Positions 1-6,159 of a DNA stretch of 11,378 nucleotides are shown in pieces. The translations under genes were made by a program, and so were the position numbers. Below the pieces are notes generated by a model that saw only the letters and a list, made by a program, of their open reading frames with translations, was not told the origin of the DNA and searched no databases. Within the stretch, counting starts at the first letter, position 1; every line of letters begins with the position of its first letter. This DNA comes from Thermoplasmata archaeon (GTDB lineage Archaea > Thermoplasmatota > Thermoplasmata > UBA10834): assembly GCA_013329135.1 (NCBI GenBank), contig DUKU01000073.1, positions 3,532-14,909 on the forward strand. The letters run 5' to 3'.

Positions 1-390
1 GACATCGACCGGGTCGCGCCGATCGAGGGCGTCACTGTCGTGAGGGGTGACATCAGGGACGAGTCGGTCGCCGAACGCATCCTCGAGATGGCCCCAGAGG
101 GGGCGGATGTCGTCTTATCGGACATGTCCCCGAACATCAGCGGCAACTACACGTACGACCACGCACGCTCGGTCGAGCTGTGCGAGCATGCGCTCGTATT
201 CGCCGTCAAGGTCCTGAAGCCTGGCGGCGATTTCGTCGCCAAGATGTTCTCGGGTGATCTGGGCAAGTCGTTCACTGACAGCGTGAGGCGCAGGTTCGAG
301 GAGCACCACACGAATCATCCGAGGGCCTCCAGGGAATCGAGCTCGGAGGTCTATGTGATAGGCCTGGGCTTCCGCCCGCCGAGGCGCTAG
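1..390 (+). CDS. rlmE: 23S rRNA (uridine-2'-O-)-methyltransferase RlmE/FtsJ, 3' part only
   Basis: Partial gene: the reading frame is already open at base 1, so the N-terminal part with the SAM-binding glycine motif and first catalytic lysine lies outside the window. The visible 129 residues carry the rest of the FtsJ/RrmJ fold. An LSDMSPNISG block holds the catalytic Asp (fragment residue 41). FVAKMFSG holds the catalytic Lys (81). The RESSSEVYVIG end holds the catalytic Glu (116). These match the Asp, Lys and second acidic residue of the family K-D-K-E tetrad. The family 2'-O-methylates a ribose in rRNA (23S A-loop U in bacteria) and is expected in the cytoplasm. The protein stops just after the last strand (GLGFRPPRR), with no TRAM or other C-terminal extension. 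The GTG at 40 is an internal codon and not the start. The TAG stop at 388-390 overlaps the stop of the convergent helicase gene. A tRNA 2'-O-methyltransferase of the same fold cannot be excluded without the N-terminus. Confidence 0.9.
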   Translation, partial: DIDRVAPIEGVTVVRGDIRDESVAERILEMAPEGADVVLSDMSPNISGNYTYDHARSVELCEHALVFAVKVLKPGGDFVAKMFSGDLGKSFTDSVRRRFEEHHTNHPRASRESSSEVYVIGLGFRPPRR

Positions 391-3131
391 TCCCAGAACC
401 TCTTCGTCCTGGCGTATGTGATCTCGGCTGCGAGTATGTCTCTGAGGAACTCATCATCCTCGAGGTGGTACCTGGCGAGTATCCTCGCTGCGGTGTCCGC
501 CCCCACGCCCCTGCCGACCATCGCCACGGCCGCCTTCCTGCCATGGGCCATCACCAGGTTCGCGTTCTTGTATATCCTCTTGAGTGCCCGCCTTCCCTCC
601 TCGTCCGAGGCACCCTTCCGCAGGACATCGAAGTCCTTTTTCGCATAGGGCTGCAGAGCCGCGACAAGAACCCCGCCGCACTTCGCGCATTTGACCCTGT
701 CAGGGAGCGCCCCCACGGTCGTCCTCCGCTGGCTCCTGCAGTTCATGCACACGAGGACGATGTCCTCGGACGCCAGCCGGTCCCTGAGCGCCAGCAGGAC
801 GGTCTTGTCCGCCCTCTGTGGCTGGACGAGATCGCGACGGTCGCCGATCGCTTCTGCGCCCATGGGAGAGAGCTTGCCGGCCCTCAGTTCGACCGTGCCC
901 TCCTGTATCCTCTTGAGGACGGCTGCCGTGCCTTCCACGTCCATGTTCTCCCAGAGCGTCTTTGAGACCGCCTCCTCGAATATGGGCGAGCGCTCGAACA
1001 CGTCGATCAGTTTCGAGACGTTCAGCATCTTGTAGTCGGCGTCCTTCCGCACCGCCCCGAACTTCTTCGCCACATGGACGAACTGCCAGCGGAGGTCGGA
1101 GGAGTTGCGCACGATGAGCCTCATGAGCTGATGCAGGCCTGCGGTGTCGGTCTCCTTAATCGTCCGGAGGACATCGTCAACCCTGAGCCCTCTAGGCACC
1201 TCGAGCACGATCGAGTAAGGCTCGGTGTGCACGCCGATGCTCTCACCGAACCTGGCGGCCAGGAGCGTCGTGATGAGCTTCGCCAGGGTCTCGTTGACCC
1301 TGCTCCCGAAGCAGCAGTTGATGACTATGACCCCGTCGCCCTGCTCGACGGTCACGAGTTTGTCAGTTGGCACTGGTAGGTCCTTCTGACGTGCGACCCA
1401 GTCCACGACCTCCTTCTTCGTCGTCCCGTCGGCCGGGTAGATGTCCATAGGGAGCAGCCTGCGCATGGCGCCGACCTCCTGCGCGACCTCGTAGGGGACC
1501 GGTATCTCCTCGCCTATCCAGGATGGCGTCGCGCCGATCTCCCGGACCTGCTCGACCATGACCTCGTCCTCGCCGACCTCAATCACGCGCCATGTCCTCC
1601 CGCGTGCCACGAATGTAGCGTACGGTTCCGCGTACGACGCGACGAAGCTCTCGTCAAGAGTCCCTATCACCCTCCTCGAGGACACCTCGCGTATCCTGTA
1701 GGTCCTCTCGTCCGGGATCATCGATATGTTGTCGAAGAAGTGCCTCATGCCGTTCGTCTTCTTCTTGAAAGTCGTCTCGTCGTTCCACAGTATGTGCAGC
1801 TCGGCGAGGAGCCTCAGAACCTCGTCGAAGTCCGCCTTGAGGAGGCTCCTGAATGGGTAGCTCCTCTTGATGGTCGAGTACGCCCAATCCTGGTCCACCT
1901 TAGGCTCCGTGAGGGTCATGGCCACGAGCTGGTTCGCAAGCACTCCCAGCGGGTTCTGACGTATGCGGTACCGCTCGAGCTCCTCGAGCATGGCCCTCCG
2001 GGCTATCACGAGGCTCTCCGCGGTCTCCGCAGGAGTCGTCGTGATGACGCTCCCGGTGGAGGTCTCGTAATGCTTGTGCCCCGCCCTGCCTACGCGCTGT
2101 ATGAGCCTCGTGACCTGCCTGGGCGAGTTGAACTGGATCGTGAAGTCCGCCGAGCTGATGTCGATGCCGAGCTCGAGCGATGATGTGCAGATCAAGGCCT
2201 TGAGCCGCTCTTCCTTGAAGTCGTCCTCCATCTGCACTCTGATGTCTTTGGAGAGTGAACCGTGATGCACACCGACGCTGAAAGCCTCGTCCCACAGATG
2301 GTACCGGACTCCCAGCGCCTCCGCGTAGTCCCTCGTGTTCACGAAGAACAACGTGGAGTTGTGTCCCTCTATGAGCTCCCTGCACCTCCTCATCGCAGCG
2401 ACATGCTTCTCGTCCGTCTGGAGGCGCGTGGCCAAGGCCTTGTCGTCTTGGCCGACCTGCGGACTCTCGACAGATATGACCATCTCCTTCGCCGCTGACA
2501 CCTTCAGGTCGACGACATCCCTTCCCATGCCCGCAAGGAACCCCGACACCTCGTTGACCGAACCCACCGTGGCGGAGAGCCCTATCCGCTGGAACTCCCC
2601 TGCGATGCCGACGAGCCTCTCGAGCCCCACTGCGAGCTGAGCTCCGCGCTCGTCCTCGGCGAGTTCGTGTATCTCATCGATGACTACGTGCCGCACATTG
2701 GCTAGATGTCTTCGCAGGTTGCGGCCCGTGAACAGCAATTGGAGCGTCTCGGGCGTGGTGATCATGACATCGGGGGGAGATTTCGACTGCGCCGTCCTCT
2801 CCGATTGCGGGGTGTCTCCATGCCTGACCGCCACCTTGACCCCGACAGAGTTACCCATCTCCTTGAGCCGCTTGAGCAAGTCCCTGTTGAGCGCCCTGAG
2901 AGGGGTCACGTAGAGGCACTTGATTCCCGGGCCCTTCTCCTTGGCCAGCAGCGTGAGGATCGGCAACATGGCCGCTTCCGTCTTGCCAATGCCCGTGGGC
3001 GCGACCAGGAGAAGGTGCTCGCTCGACAGGATGGCTGGTATCGCCTTTCTCTGCGGTTCCGTCGGCTCGACGATCCCTTGGCCCCTGAGGAACTCGTTCA
3101 GTCGGGGGTCCAGGTGCGCGAACTCGTTCAT
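387..3131 (-). CDS. lhr: Lhr-family superfamily 2 DEAD/DEAH-box helicase with C-terminal zinc finger
   Basis: Predicted 914-residue ATP-dependent nucleic-acid helicase of the archaeal Lhr type, a family implicated in DNA repair or RNA metabolism; the cellular role is not fixed by sequence. Ordered motifs: Q-motif region TEPQ (24-27), Walker A APTGIGKTE (44-52), Ia TPLRALN (76-82), II DEIH (152-155), III SAT (186-188), IV FFVNTR (262-267), V SSLELGID (317-324), VI QRVGRAGH (345-352). A winged-helix and Lhr-core beta-rich region follows (about 390-760). Next come two CxxC pairs (C795/C798 and C815/C818), probably one zinc site, and a helix-hairpin-helix-like GRGVGADTAARIL (873-885). The ATG at 3131 is chosen because the helicase domain begins there and a TATA-like box lies about 30 bp upstream. 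A GTG at 3137 is the alternative. The frame stays open to 3662, but that extension is antisense to enolase and has no helicase similarity. Length is normal for archaeal Lhr and well below the about 1,500 residues of bacterial Lhr. Confidence 0.93.
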   Translation of the reverse strand: MNEFAHLDPRLNEFLRGQGIVEPTEPQRKAIPAILSSEHLLLVAPTGIGKTEAAMLPILTLLAKEKGPGIKCLYVTPLRALNRDLLKRLKEMGNSVGVKVAVRHGDTPQSERTAQSKSPPDVMITTPETLQLLFTGRNLRRHLANVRHVVIDEIHELAEDERGAQLAVGLERLVGIAGEFQRIGLSATVGSVNEVSGFLAGMGRDVVDLKVSAAKEMVISVESPQVGQDDKALATRLQTDEKHVAAMRRCRELIEGHNSTLFFVNTRDYAEALGVRYHLWDEAFSVGVHHGSLSKDIRVQMEDDFKEERLKALICTSSLELGIDISSADFTIQFNSPRQVTRLIQRVGRAGHKHYETSTGSVITTTPAETAESLVIARRAMLEELERYRIRQNPLGVLANQLVAMTLTEPKVDQDWAYSTIKRSYPFRSLLKADFDEVLRLLAELHILWNDETTFKKKTNGMRHFFDNISMIPDERTYRIREVSSRRVIGTLDESFVASYAEPYATFVARGRTWRVIEVGEDEVMVEQVREIGATPSWIGEEIPVPYEVAQEVGAMRRLLPMDIYPADGTTKKEVVDWVARQKDLPVPTDKLVTVEQGDGVIVINCCFGSRVNETLAKLITTLLAARFGESIGVHTEPYSIVLEVPRGLRVDDVLRTIKETDTAGLHQLMRLIVRNSSDLRWQFVHVAKKFGAVRKDADYKMLNVSKLIDVFERSPIFEEAVSKTLWENMDVEGTAAVLKRIQEGTVELRAGKLSPMGAEAIGDRRDLVQPQRADKTVLLALRDRLASEDIVLVCMNCRSQRRTTVGALPDRVKCAKCGGVLVAALQPYAKKDFDVLRKGASDEEGRRALKRIYKNANLVMAHGRKAAVAMVGRGVGADTAARILARYHLEDDEFLRDILAAEITYARTKRFWD

Positions 3132-3156
3132 CTGCACGTGGTCAGCTGGAGGCGTC

Positions 3157-3167
3157 GTAAATAAACC
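3157..3167 (-). promoter_or_regulatory. TATA box and BRE-like element for the helicase gene
   Basis: Read on the minus strand the site is GGTTTATTTAC, preceded by a purine-rich GAAAGG stretch that fits a TFB recognition element. Its centre (about 3161) is 24 bases upstream of the GTG at 3137 and 30 bases upstream of the ATG at 3131, so transcription should begin at or within a few bases of the start codon. No Shine-Dalgarno sequence precedes the ATG. Together these suggest a leaderless or nearly leaderless mRNA. This is inference from motif and spacing only. Confidence 0.55.
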
Positions 3168-3226
3168 TTTCCGGCGTCCACCGGGGAAGGAAGAGCGTCG
3201 CCGCCCCACCGCCTTCATCCAATCGG

Positions 3227-3234
3227 TATTTATC
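3227..3234 (+). promoter_or_regulatory. TATA-like box for enolase
   Basis: TATTTATC is centred near 3230, about 33 bases before the enolase ATG at 3264. With initiation about 26 bases downstream, the 5' leader would be only some 5-10 bases. The bases before the ATG (cctgataata) contain no Shine-Dalgarno match. The box sits in the 132-bp space shared with the divergent helicase promoter. The two TATA boxes are about 70 bp apart and point outward. Confidence 0.5.
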
Positions 3235-3263
3235 GTGATTCGTTGTTCATTGTCCTGATAATA

Positions 3264-4544
3264 ATGGCGAAGATCGCTGCTGTGAAGGCGCGGGAGATCC
3301 TCGACTCCAGGGGCAACCCGACTGTCGAGGTCGATGTGACGCTGTCCAACGGCAAGGTGGGTCGGGCCGCTGTGCCTTCCGGAGCGTCCACCGGCACGAA
3401 GGAGGCTGTCGAGCTCAGGGACGGGGACAGCTCTCGGTTCATGGGCAAAGGTGTCCAGAACGCCGTCCGGAACGTCAACAAGACGATCGCTCCCAAGCTC
3501 AAGGGCATGGACCCGTCGGAACAGTCGGAGATCGATGCACTCCTGCTGGTCATTGACGGTACCGACAACAAGTCCCGGCTCGGGGCCAATGCGGTCCTCG
3601 GCGTATCCCTGGCCGTGGCGCACGCGGCGGCCGCCGACGAGGGCGTACCTCTCTACAGGCACCTAGGCGGGCCGAAGGCCAGGACCCTCCCAGTGCCGAT
3701 GATGAACATACTCAACGGCGGTGCGCACGCCGATAACAACCTCGACCTCCAGGAGTTCATGGTCGTCCCCATGGGAAAGAGCTTCAGCGAATCTCTGAGA
3801 CGAGGGTCGGAGGTGTTCCACTCTCTGAAGGCCCTGCTGAGGAAGCAGAAACTGAGCACCGCGGTCGGAGATGAGGGCGGGTTCGCACCCAGGCTCGGGT
3901 CGACACAGCAGGCCCTCGAACTCATCATCGCCGCGGCCGAGGAGGTAGGGCTCAGGCCGGGGAGAGACGTCTTCCTGGCCATGGACGCGGCCGCGAGCGA
4001 GTTCTTCGATGGCACAGCGTACGTCTTCAAGAAGAGCACGATGGAGCAGCTGACCCCGGAGGAGATGATCGATATGTACGCGGACCTGTGCAAGTCGTAC
4101 CCGGTCGCCTCCATCGAGGACCCGATGTCCGAGGAGGACTGGGCAGGGTGGAAGACCATCACTTCCAGGCTCGGGCGCAAAGTGCAGCTCGTCGGAGACG
4201 ACGTGTTCGTCACGAACCGGAGGATACTGGAGGAGGGGGTTCGCCAGGGGATCGCGAACGCCGTCCTCGTCAAGGTCAACCAGATAGGCACTCTGACGGA
4301 GACCTTGGACACGATGCGTTTCTCGGCCAGGTCAGGGTACGCATGCGTGGTCTCCCACAGGTCGGGCGAGACGGAGGACACCACGATAAGCGATGTGAGT
4401 GTCGCCACGAATGCGGGCCAGATCAAGACCGGCGCCCCGTCGAGGGGCGAGCGCACGGCCAAGTACAACCGGCTCCTCAGGATAGAGGAGGAGCTGGGAA
4501 GGCGCGCGGTCTTCCCCGGGAAAGAGGTATTCTCGAGAAGCTGA
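3264..4544 (+). CDS. eno: Enolase (phosphopyruvate hydratase)
   Basis: A 426-residue cytoplasmic glycolytic/gluconeogenic enzyme interconverting 2-phosphoglycerate and phosphoenolpyruvate. The N-terminal capping domain begins AREILDSRGNPTVEVDV (9-25), with the mobile-loop SGASTG at 39-44. The barrel domain holds LQEFMV (Glu164), the general acid/base GDEGGFAP (Glu204), and Mg ligands Asp241, Glu285 (SIEDP) and Asp312 (VGDD). It also has catalytic Lys337 (VKVNQIGT), substrate-binding SHRSGET (364-370) and Lys388 (QIKTGAPSRGER). The C-terminus carries the family AKYNRLLRIEEEL block. All catalytic residues are present and the length is normal, so the enzyme should be active. The start at ATG 3264 gives the standard N-terminus; the frame also opens at an earlier TTG (3243), which would add seven residues with no family similarity. 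It is the only gene of its transcription unit, with its own promoter on one side and a 274-bp gap on the other. Confidence 0.98.
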   Translation: MAKIAAVKAREILDSRGNPTVEVDVTLSNGKVGRAAVPSGASTGTKEAVELRDGDSSRFMGKGVQNAVRNVNKTIAPKLKGMDPSEQSEIDALLLVIDGTDNKSRLGANAVLGVSLAVAHAAAADEGVPLYRHLGGPKARTLPVPMMNILNGGAHADNNLDLQEFMVVPMGKSFSESLRRGSEVFHSLKALLRKQKLSTAVGDEGGFAPRLGSTQQALELIIAAAEEVGLRPGRDVFLAMDAAASEFFDGTAYVFKKSTMEQLTPEEMIDMYADLCKSYPVASIEDPMSEEDWAGWKTITSRLGRKVQLVGDDVFVTNRRILEEGVRQGIANAVLVKVNQIGTLTETLDTMRFSARSGYACVVSHRSGETEDTTISDVSVATNAGQIKTGAPSRGERTAKYNRLLRIEEELGRRAVFPGKEVFSRS

Positions 4545-4667
4545 CGGGACAGGTGGCAGCCCGTGGCCGCATGGCGCGATGTTCATTCAATCAGTGTGAA
4601 CCATGCGTCGTCAGTCGGGGGAGAACTCATATTGAAGGGCAATCGCACACGCATTATGGTATTAACA

Positions 4668-4679
4668 GGTCATTTGACC
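4668..4679. promoter_or_regulatory. Perfect palindrome GGTCA-TT-TGACC, candidate operator
   Basis: Two 5-base arms (GGTCA and TGACC) are exact inverted repeats around a TT centre. The site ends three bases before the TATATC box at 4682, so it covers the position where TFB would contact the BRE. A dimeric regulator bound here would plausibly block, or directly modulate, initiation. The symmetry is plain in the sequence. The regulatory role and the identity of any regulator are inference. Confidence 0.4.
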
Positions 4680-4681
4680 AC

Positions 4682-4687
4682 TATATC
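4682..4687 (+). promoter_or_regulatory. TATA-like box upstream of the four-gene operon
   Basis: TATATC in the context ACTATATCGGG is centred near 4684, which predicts initiation around 4710-4712. That is a few bases before the ATG of the small ORF at 4718 and more than 100 bases before the synthase start at 4819, so this promoter would produce a leader RNA carrying the hairpin. A second candidate lies at 4739-4746. Confidence 0.4.
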
Positions 4688-4717
4688 GGGCAATCGTTTC
4701 GGCAATTAGCCATAATA

Positions 4718-4831
4718 ATGTCGAATTATAGGCACAATGATAAATACAGAAGCTCTCGAATCCCCCTTCGCGTGACCGACGACATCGGGGCAGCACGGGT
4801 CGTGCTGCCGGTCGTCGCATGCGGACGGTGA
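4718..4831 (+). CDS. Possible 37-codon upstream ORF (leader peptide candidate), unconfirmed
   Basis: An ATG at 4718 opens a 37-codon frame, MSNYRHNDKYRSSR at its N-terminus and VVLPVVACGR at its C-terminus, ending with TGA at 4829-4831. The ATG lies a few bases after the predicted start of transcription from the TATATC box. Its stop overlaps an in-frame GTG (4828-4830) of the synthase as GTGA, the arrangement typical of translational coupling. A second in-frame entry is the GTG at 4772, about 28 bases after the TATA-like box at 4739. There is no run of leucine, lysine or glutamate codons as expected for classical attenuation. I recognise no family. It may be chance, since the frame is also open back into enolase. 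Confidence 0.22.
   Translation: MSNYRHNDKYRSSRIPLRVTDDIGAARVVLPVVACGR
4739..4746 (+). promoter_or_regulatory. Second TATA-like box upstream of the operon
   Basis: GATAAATA, centred near 4743, would start transcription around 4769-4772, giving an mRNA leader of about 50 bases that still contains the whole hairpin at 4777-4817. It matches the archaeal TATA consensus about as well as the box at 4682; sequence alone does not decide between them. Confidence 0.35.
4777..4817 (+). promoter_or_regulatory. Nested hairpin ending at the synthase start codon
   Basis: The inner stem pairs GGCAGCAC (4789-4796) with GTGCTGCC (4802-4809), 8 bp without mismatch around the loop GGGTC. The outer stem pairs CGACGAC (4777-4783) with GTCGTCG (4811-4817), 7 bp, separated by an asymmetric internal loop (five bases on the left, one on the right). 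The structure ends one base before the ATG at 4819. If transcribed it would mask that ATG's upstream region, as expected for translational control or a protein-binding RNA. As DNA the inner inverted repeat could be an operator. No T-run follows, so a simple terminator is unlikely. Confidence 0.5.
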
Positions 4832-6144
4832 CGGAATTGAGCCACAAGGGAGCAACATGGAACAATGCCTGTGCATGTTCGACAGACCACGCCCTCACGG
4901 GGGACGGAGCGGAGCCCGGTGCTGCCAAGTCCAGACTCGGACGCCTAAAACTGGTCGATACGACCTGCAGGGACGGCGAACAGATGCCAGGCATCTCATT
5001 CACGTGTGATGAGAAGGTCGAGATCGCCGTCGGTCTCGAGATGCTCGGGGTTGAGCAGGTCGAGACATTCGCCACCTACAACGACAGCGACAGGAAGTGC
5101 GCCAAGAGGCTGAGCTCCCGCTTGAACGGAACGTCCATCATGGGTTGGAACAGGATGGTGAAGGCCGATATCGAAGATTCGATATCGCACGGCGTTGACG
5201 CTGTGTCCGTGTCAACGGACACGTCCGACATCGCCCTCGCGAACAAACTCAAGATCACGAAGACGGAGCAGCTCGAGATGTTGGTCGACTGCGTCGAGTT
5301 CGCCAAGGGTCACGGAGTGTATGTCTGCTTCAACGCAGGCGATGCGACCAGGAGCGATCCGGACTACCTCGTAGAGTTCGCGAGGATGGGCAAGGATGCC
5401 GGAGGGGACAGGTTCCGTATATGCGACACCGTGGGCATACTCACACCGGCAGCTTCGTCGTCCCTGGTCGCGAAGATCATGTCCAATGTCGATATCGACG
5501 TCGAGTTCCACGCGCACAACGACTTCGGTCTGGCGGTGGCGAACGCCCTCGCCGCATGCGAAGCCGCTGCATCCTTCCGGGACCGCACATTGTGGCTGTC
5601 CACGACAGTGAACGGCCTTGGCGAACGCGCGGGGAACGTGCCGCTCGAGGTCCTGGTGATGAATCTGCGCACTCACTACGGCGTGCAGAAGTATCGGCCA
5701 GAGCACATAATCCCCCTCTGCAAGCGTGTGGAGAAGGCGTCAGGGCTCGAGATACCGCTCAACTATCCCGTCGTCGGAGGGAATATGTTCACCCACAAGT
5801 CCGGCATACACGTGGATGGCATTCTCAAAGACCCGCAGATGTACGAAGCGTTCGACCCCGCGATGCTGGGCGTGTCGCGGAGGATATCGCTCGGGAAGCA
5901 CTCGGGGAAAGCATCGATAAGGCACAAACTGGACCAGCTCGGGCTGGTTGCCCCCCCTGAGACAATCGAGGCGCTCAGGCGGGAAGTCAGCAATGCTGGC
6001 GAGATGACCAAGAGGGATATCACAGATGCGGAGTTCATCCAGATATACTCAAGGCTCGTCGGAGGCACGGATCACTCAGACCATGTCAGCCGGTCTGAGA
6101 AGAAGCTGGCTGCGGTGGATGCCAACATCCCATGGGGCGGCTGA
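4819..6144 (+). CDS. NifV/homocitrate-synthase-like acyl-CoA:2-oxoacid acyltransferase (substrate uncertain; possible citrate-forming enzyme)
   Basis: A 441-residue DRE-TIM metallolyase of the isopropylmalate/homocitrate/citramalate synthase family, which condenses an acyl-CoA (usually acetyl-CoA) with a 2-oxoacid. Visible family motifs: DTTCRDGEQ (47-55), with catalytic Arg51 and metal ligand Asp52; FHAHNDFGLA (230-239), with metal ligands His231 and His233; TTVNGLGERAGN (262-273); MFTHKSGIHVDG (323-334); and SLGKHSG (357-363). The end is NifV-like, without the LeuA regulatory domain, so leucine-type feedback is not expected. Odd points: about 44 residues precede the barrel, six extra residues lie before TTVNG (around 252-259), and the usual E-x-G-x-P segment after strand 2 reads ETFATYND (82-89). 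The start is uncertain: ATG 4819 is taken, GTG 4828 overlaps a small upstream ORF as GTGA, and TTG 4837 has a GGTGA site five bases before it. It is the first gene of an operon whose last enzyme is isocitrate dehydrogenase, so oxaloacetate may be the oxoacid. 2-Oxoglutarate (homocitrate) is the main alternative. Confidence 0.85.
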   Translation: MRTVTELSHKGATWNNACACSTDHALTGDGAEPGAAKSRLGRLKLVDTTCRDGEQMPGISFTCDEKVEIAVGLEMLGVEQVETFATYNDSDRKCAKRLSSRLNGTSIMGWNRMVKADIEDSISHGVDAVSVSTDTSDIALANKLKITKTEQLEMLVDCVEFAKGHGVYVCFNAGDATRSDPDYLVEFARMGKDAGGDRFRICDTVGILTPAASSSLVAKIMSNVDIDVEFHAHNDFGLAVANALAACEAAASFRDRTLWLSTTVNGLGERAGNVPLEVLVMNLRTHYGVQKYRPEHIIPLCKRVEKASGLEIPLNYPVVGGNMFTHKSGIHVDGILKDPQMYEAFDPAMLGVSRRISLGKHSGKASIRHKLDQLGLVAPPETIEALRREVSNAGEMTKRDITDAEFIQIYSRLVGGTDHSDHVSRSEKKLAAVDANIPWGG

Positions 6145-6159
6145 AGGGGGCGATGCAGC

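Larger units (their letters stand above)
4545..4817. other. AT-rich intergenic leader region upstream of the four-gene operon
   Basis: This is the longest gap without an established gene. The first 100 bases are G+C-rich; a weak hairpin (ACGGG 4544-4548 with CCCGT 4560-4564) directly follows the enolase stop and could help end transcription, but no T-run follows it. From about 4625 the composition becomes clearly A+T-rich. That stretch contains the palindrome at 4668-4679, two TATA-like boxes (4682-4687 and 4739-4746) and a possible small ORF from 4718. A nested hairpin at 4777-4817 ends the region just before the first operon start. I found no tRNA or known riboswitch pattern. Confidence 0.6.

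Noticed and set aside
3132..3662. In-frame upstream extension of the helicase frame by up to 177 codons
   Set aside because: It runs antisense through the promoter gap and the start of enolase, and the sequence there has no helicase-like features; a TATA box sits between it and the ATG at 3131.
3653..4468. 271-codon minus-strand ORF inside enolase
   Set aside because: G+C-rich shadow frame opposite a fully conserved gene; no recognisable motif and no promoter.
4544..4564. Hairpin after enolase as an intrinsic terminator
   Set aside because: Only a 5-bp stem with an 11-base loop and no following T-run; noted but not called as a feature.
4752..4775. tRNA T-arm-like sequence (CTCGAATCCCCC)
   Set aside because: No acceptor stem, D-arm or anticodon arm can be paired around it on either strand.
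4819..6144. Calling the synthase leuA (2-isopropylmalate synthase)
   Set aside because: The C-terminal leucine-binding regulatory domain is absent, the C-terminal half follows the NifV pattern, and no leuB-like gene follows.
4819..6144. nifV as part of a nitrogen fixation cluster
   Set aside because: No nif gene is present in the window; similarity is to the enzyme family, not evidence of nitrogenase cofactor synthesis.
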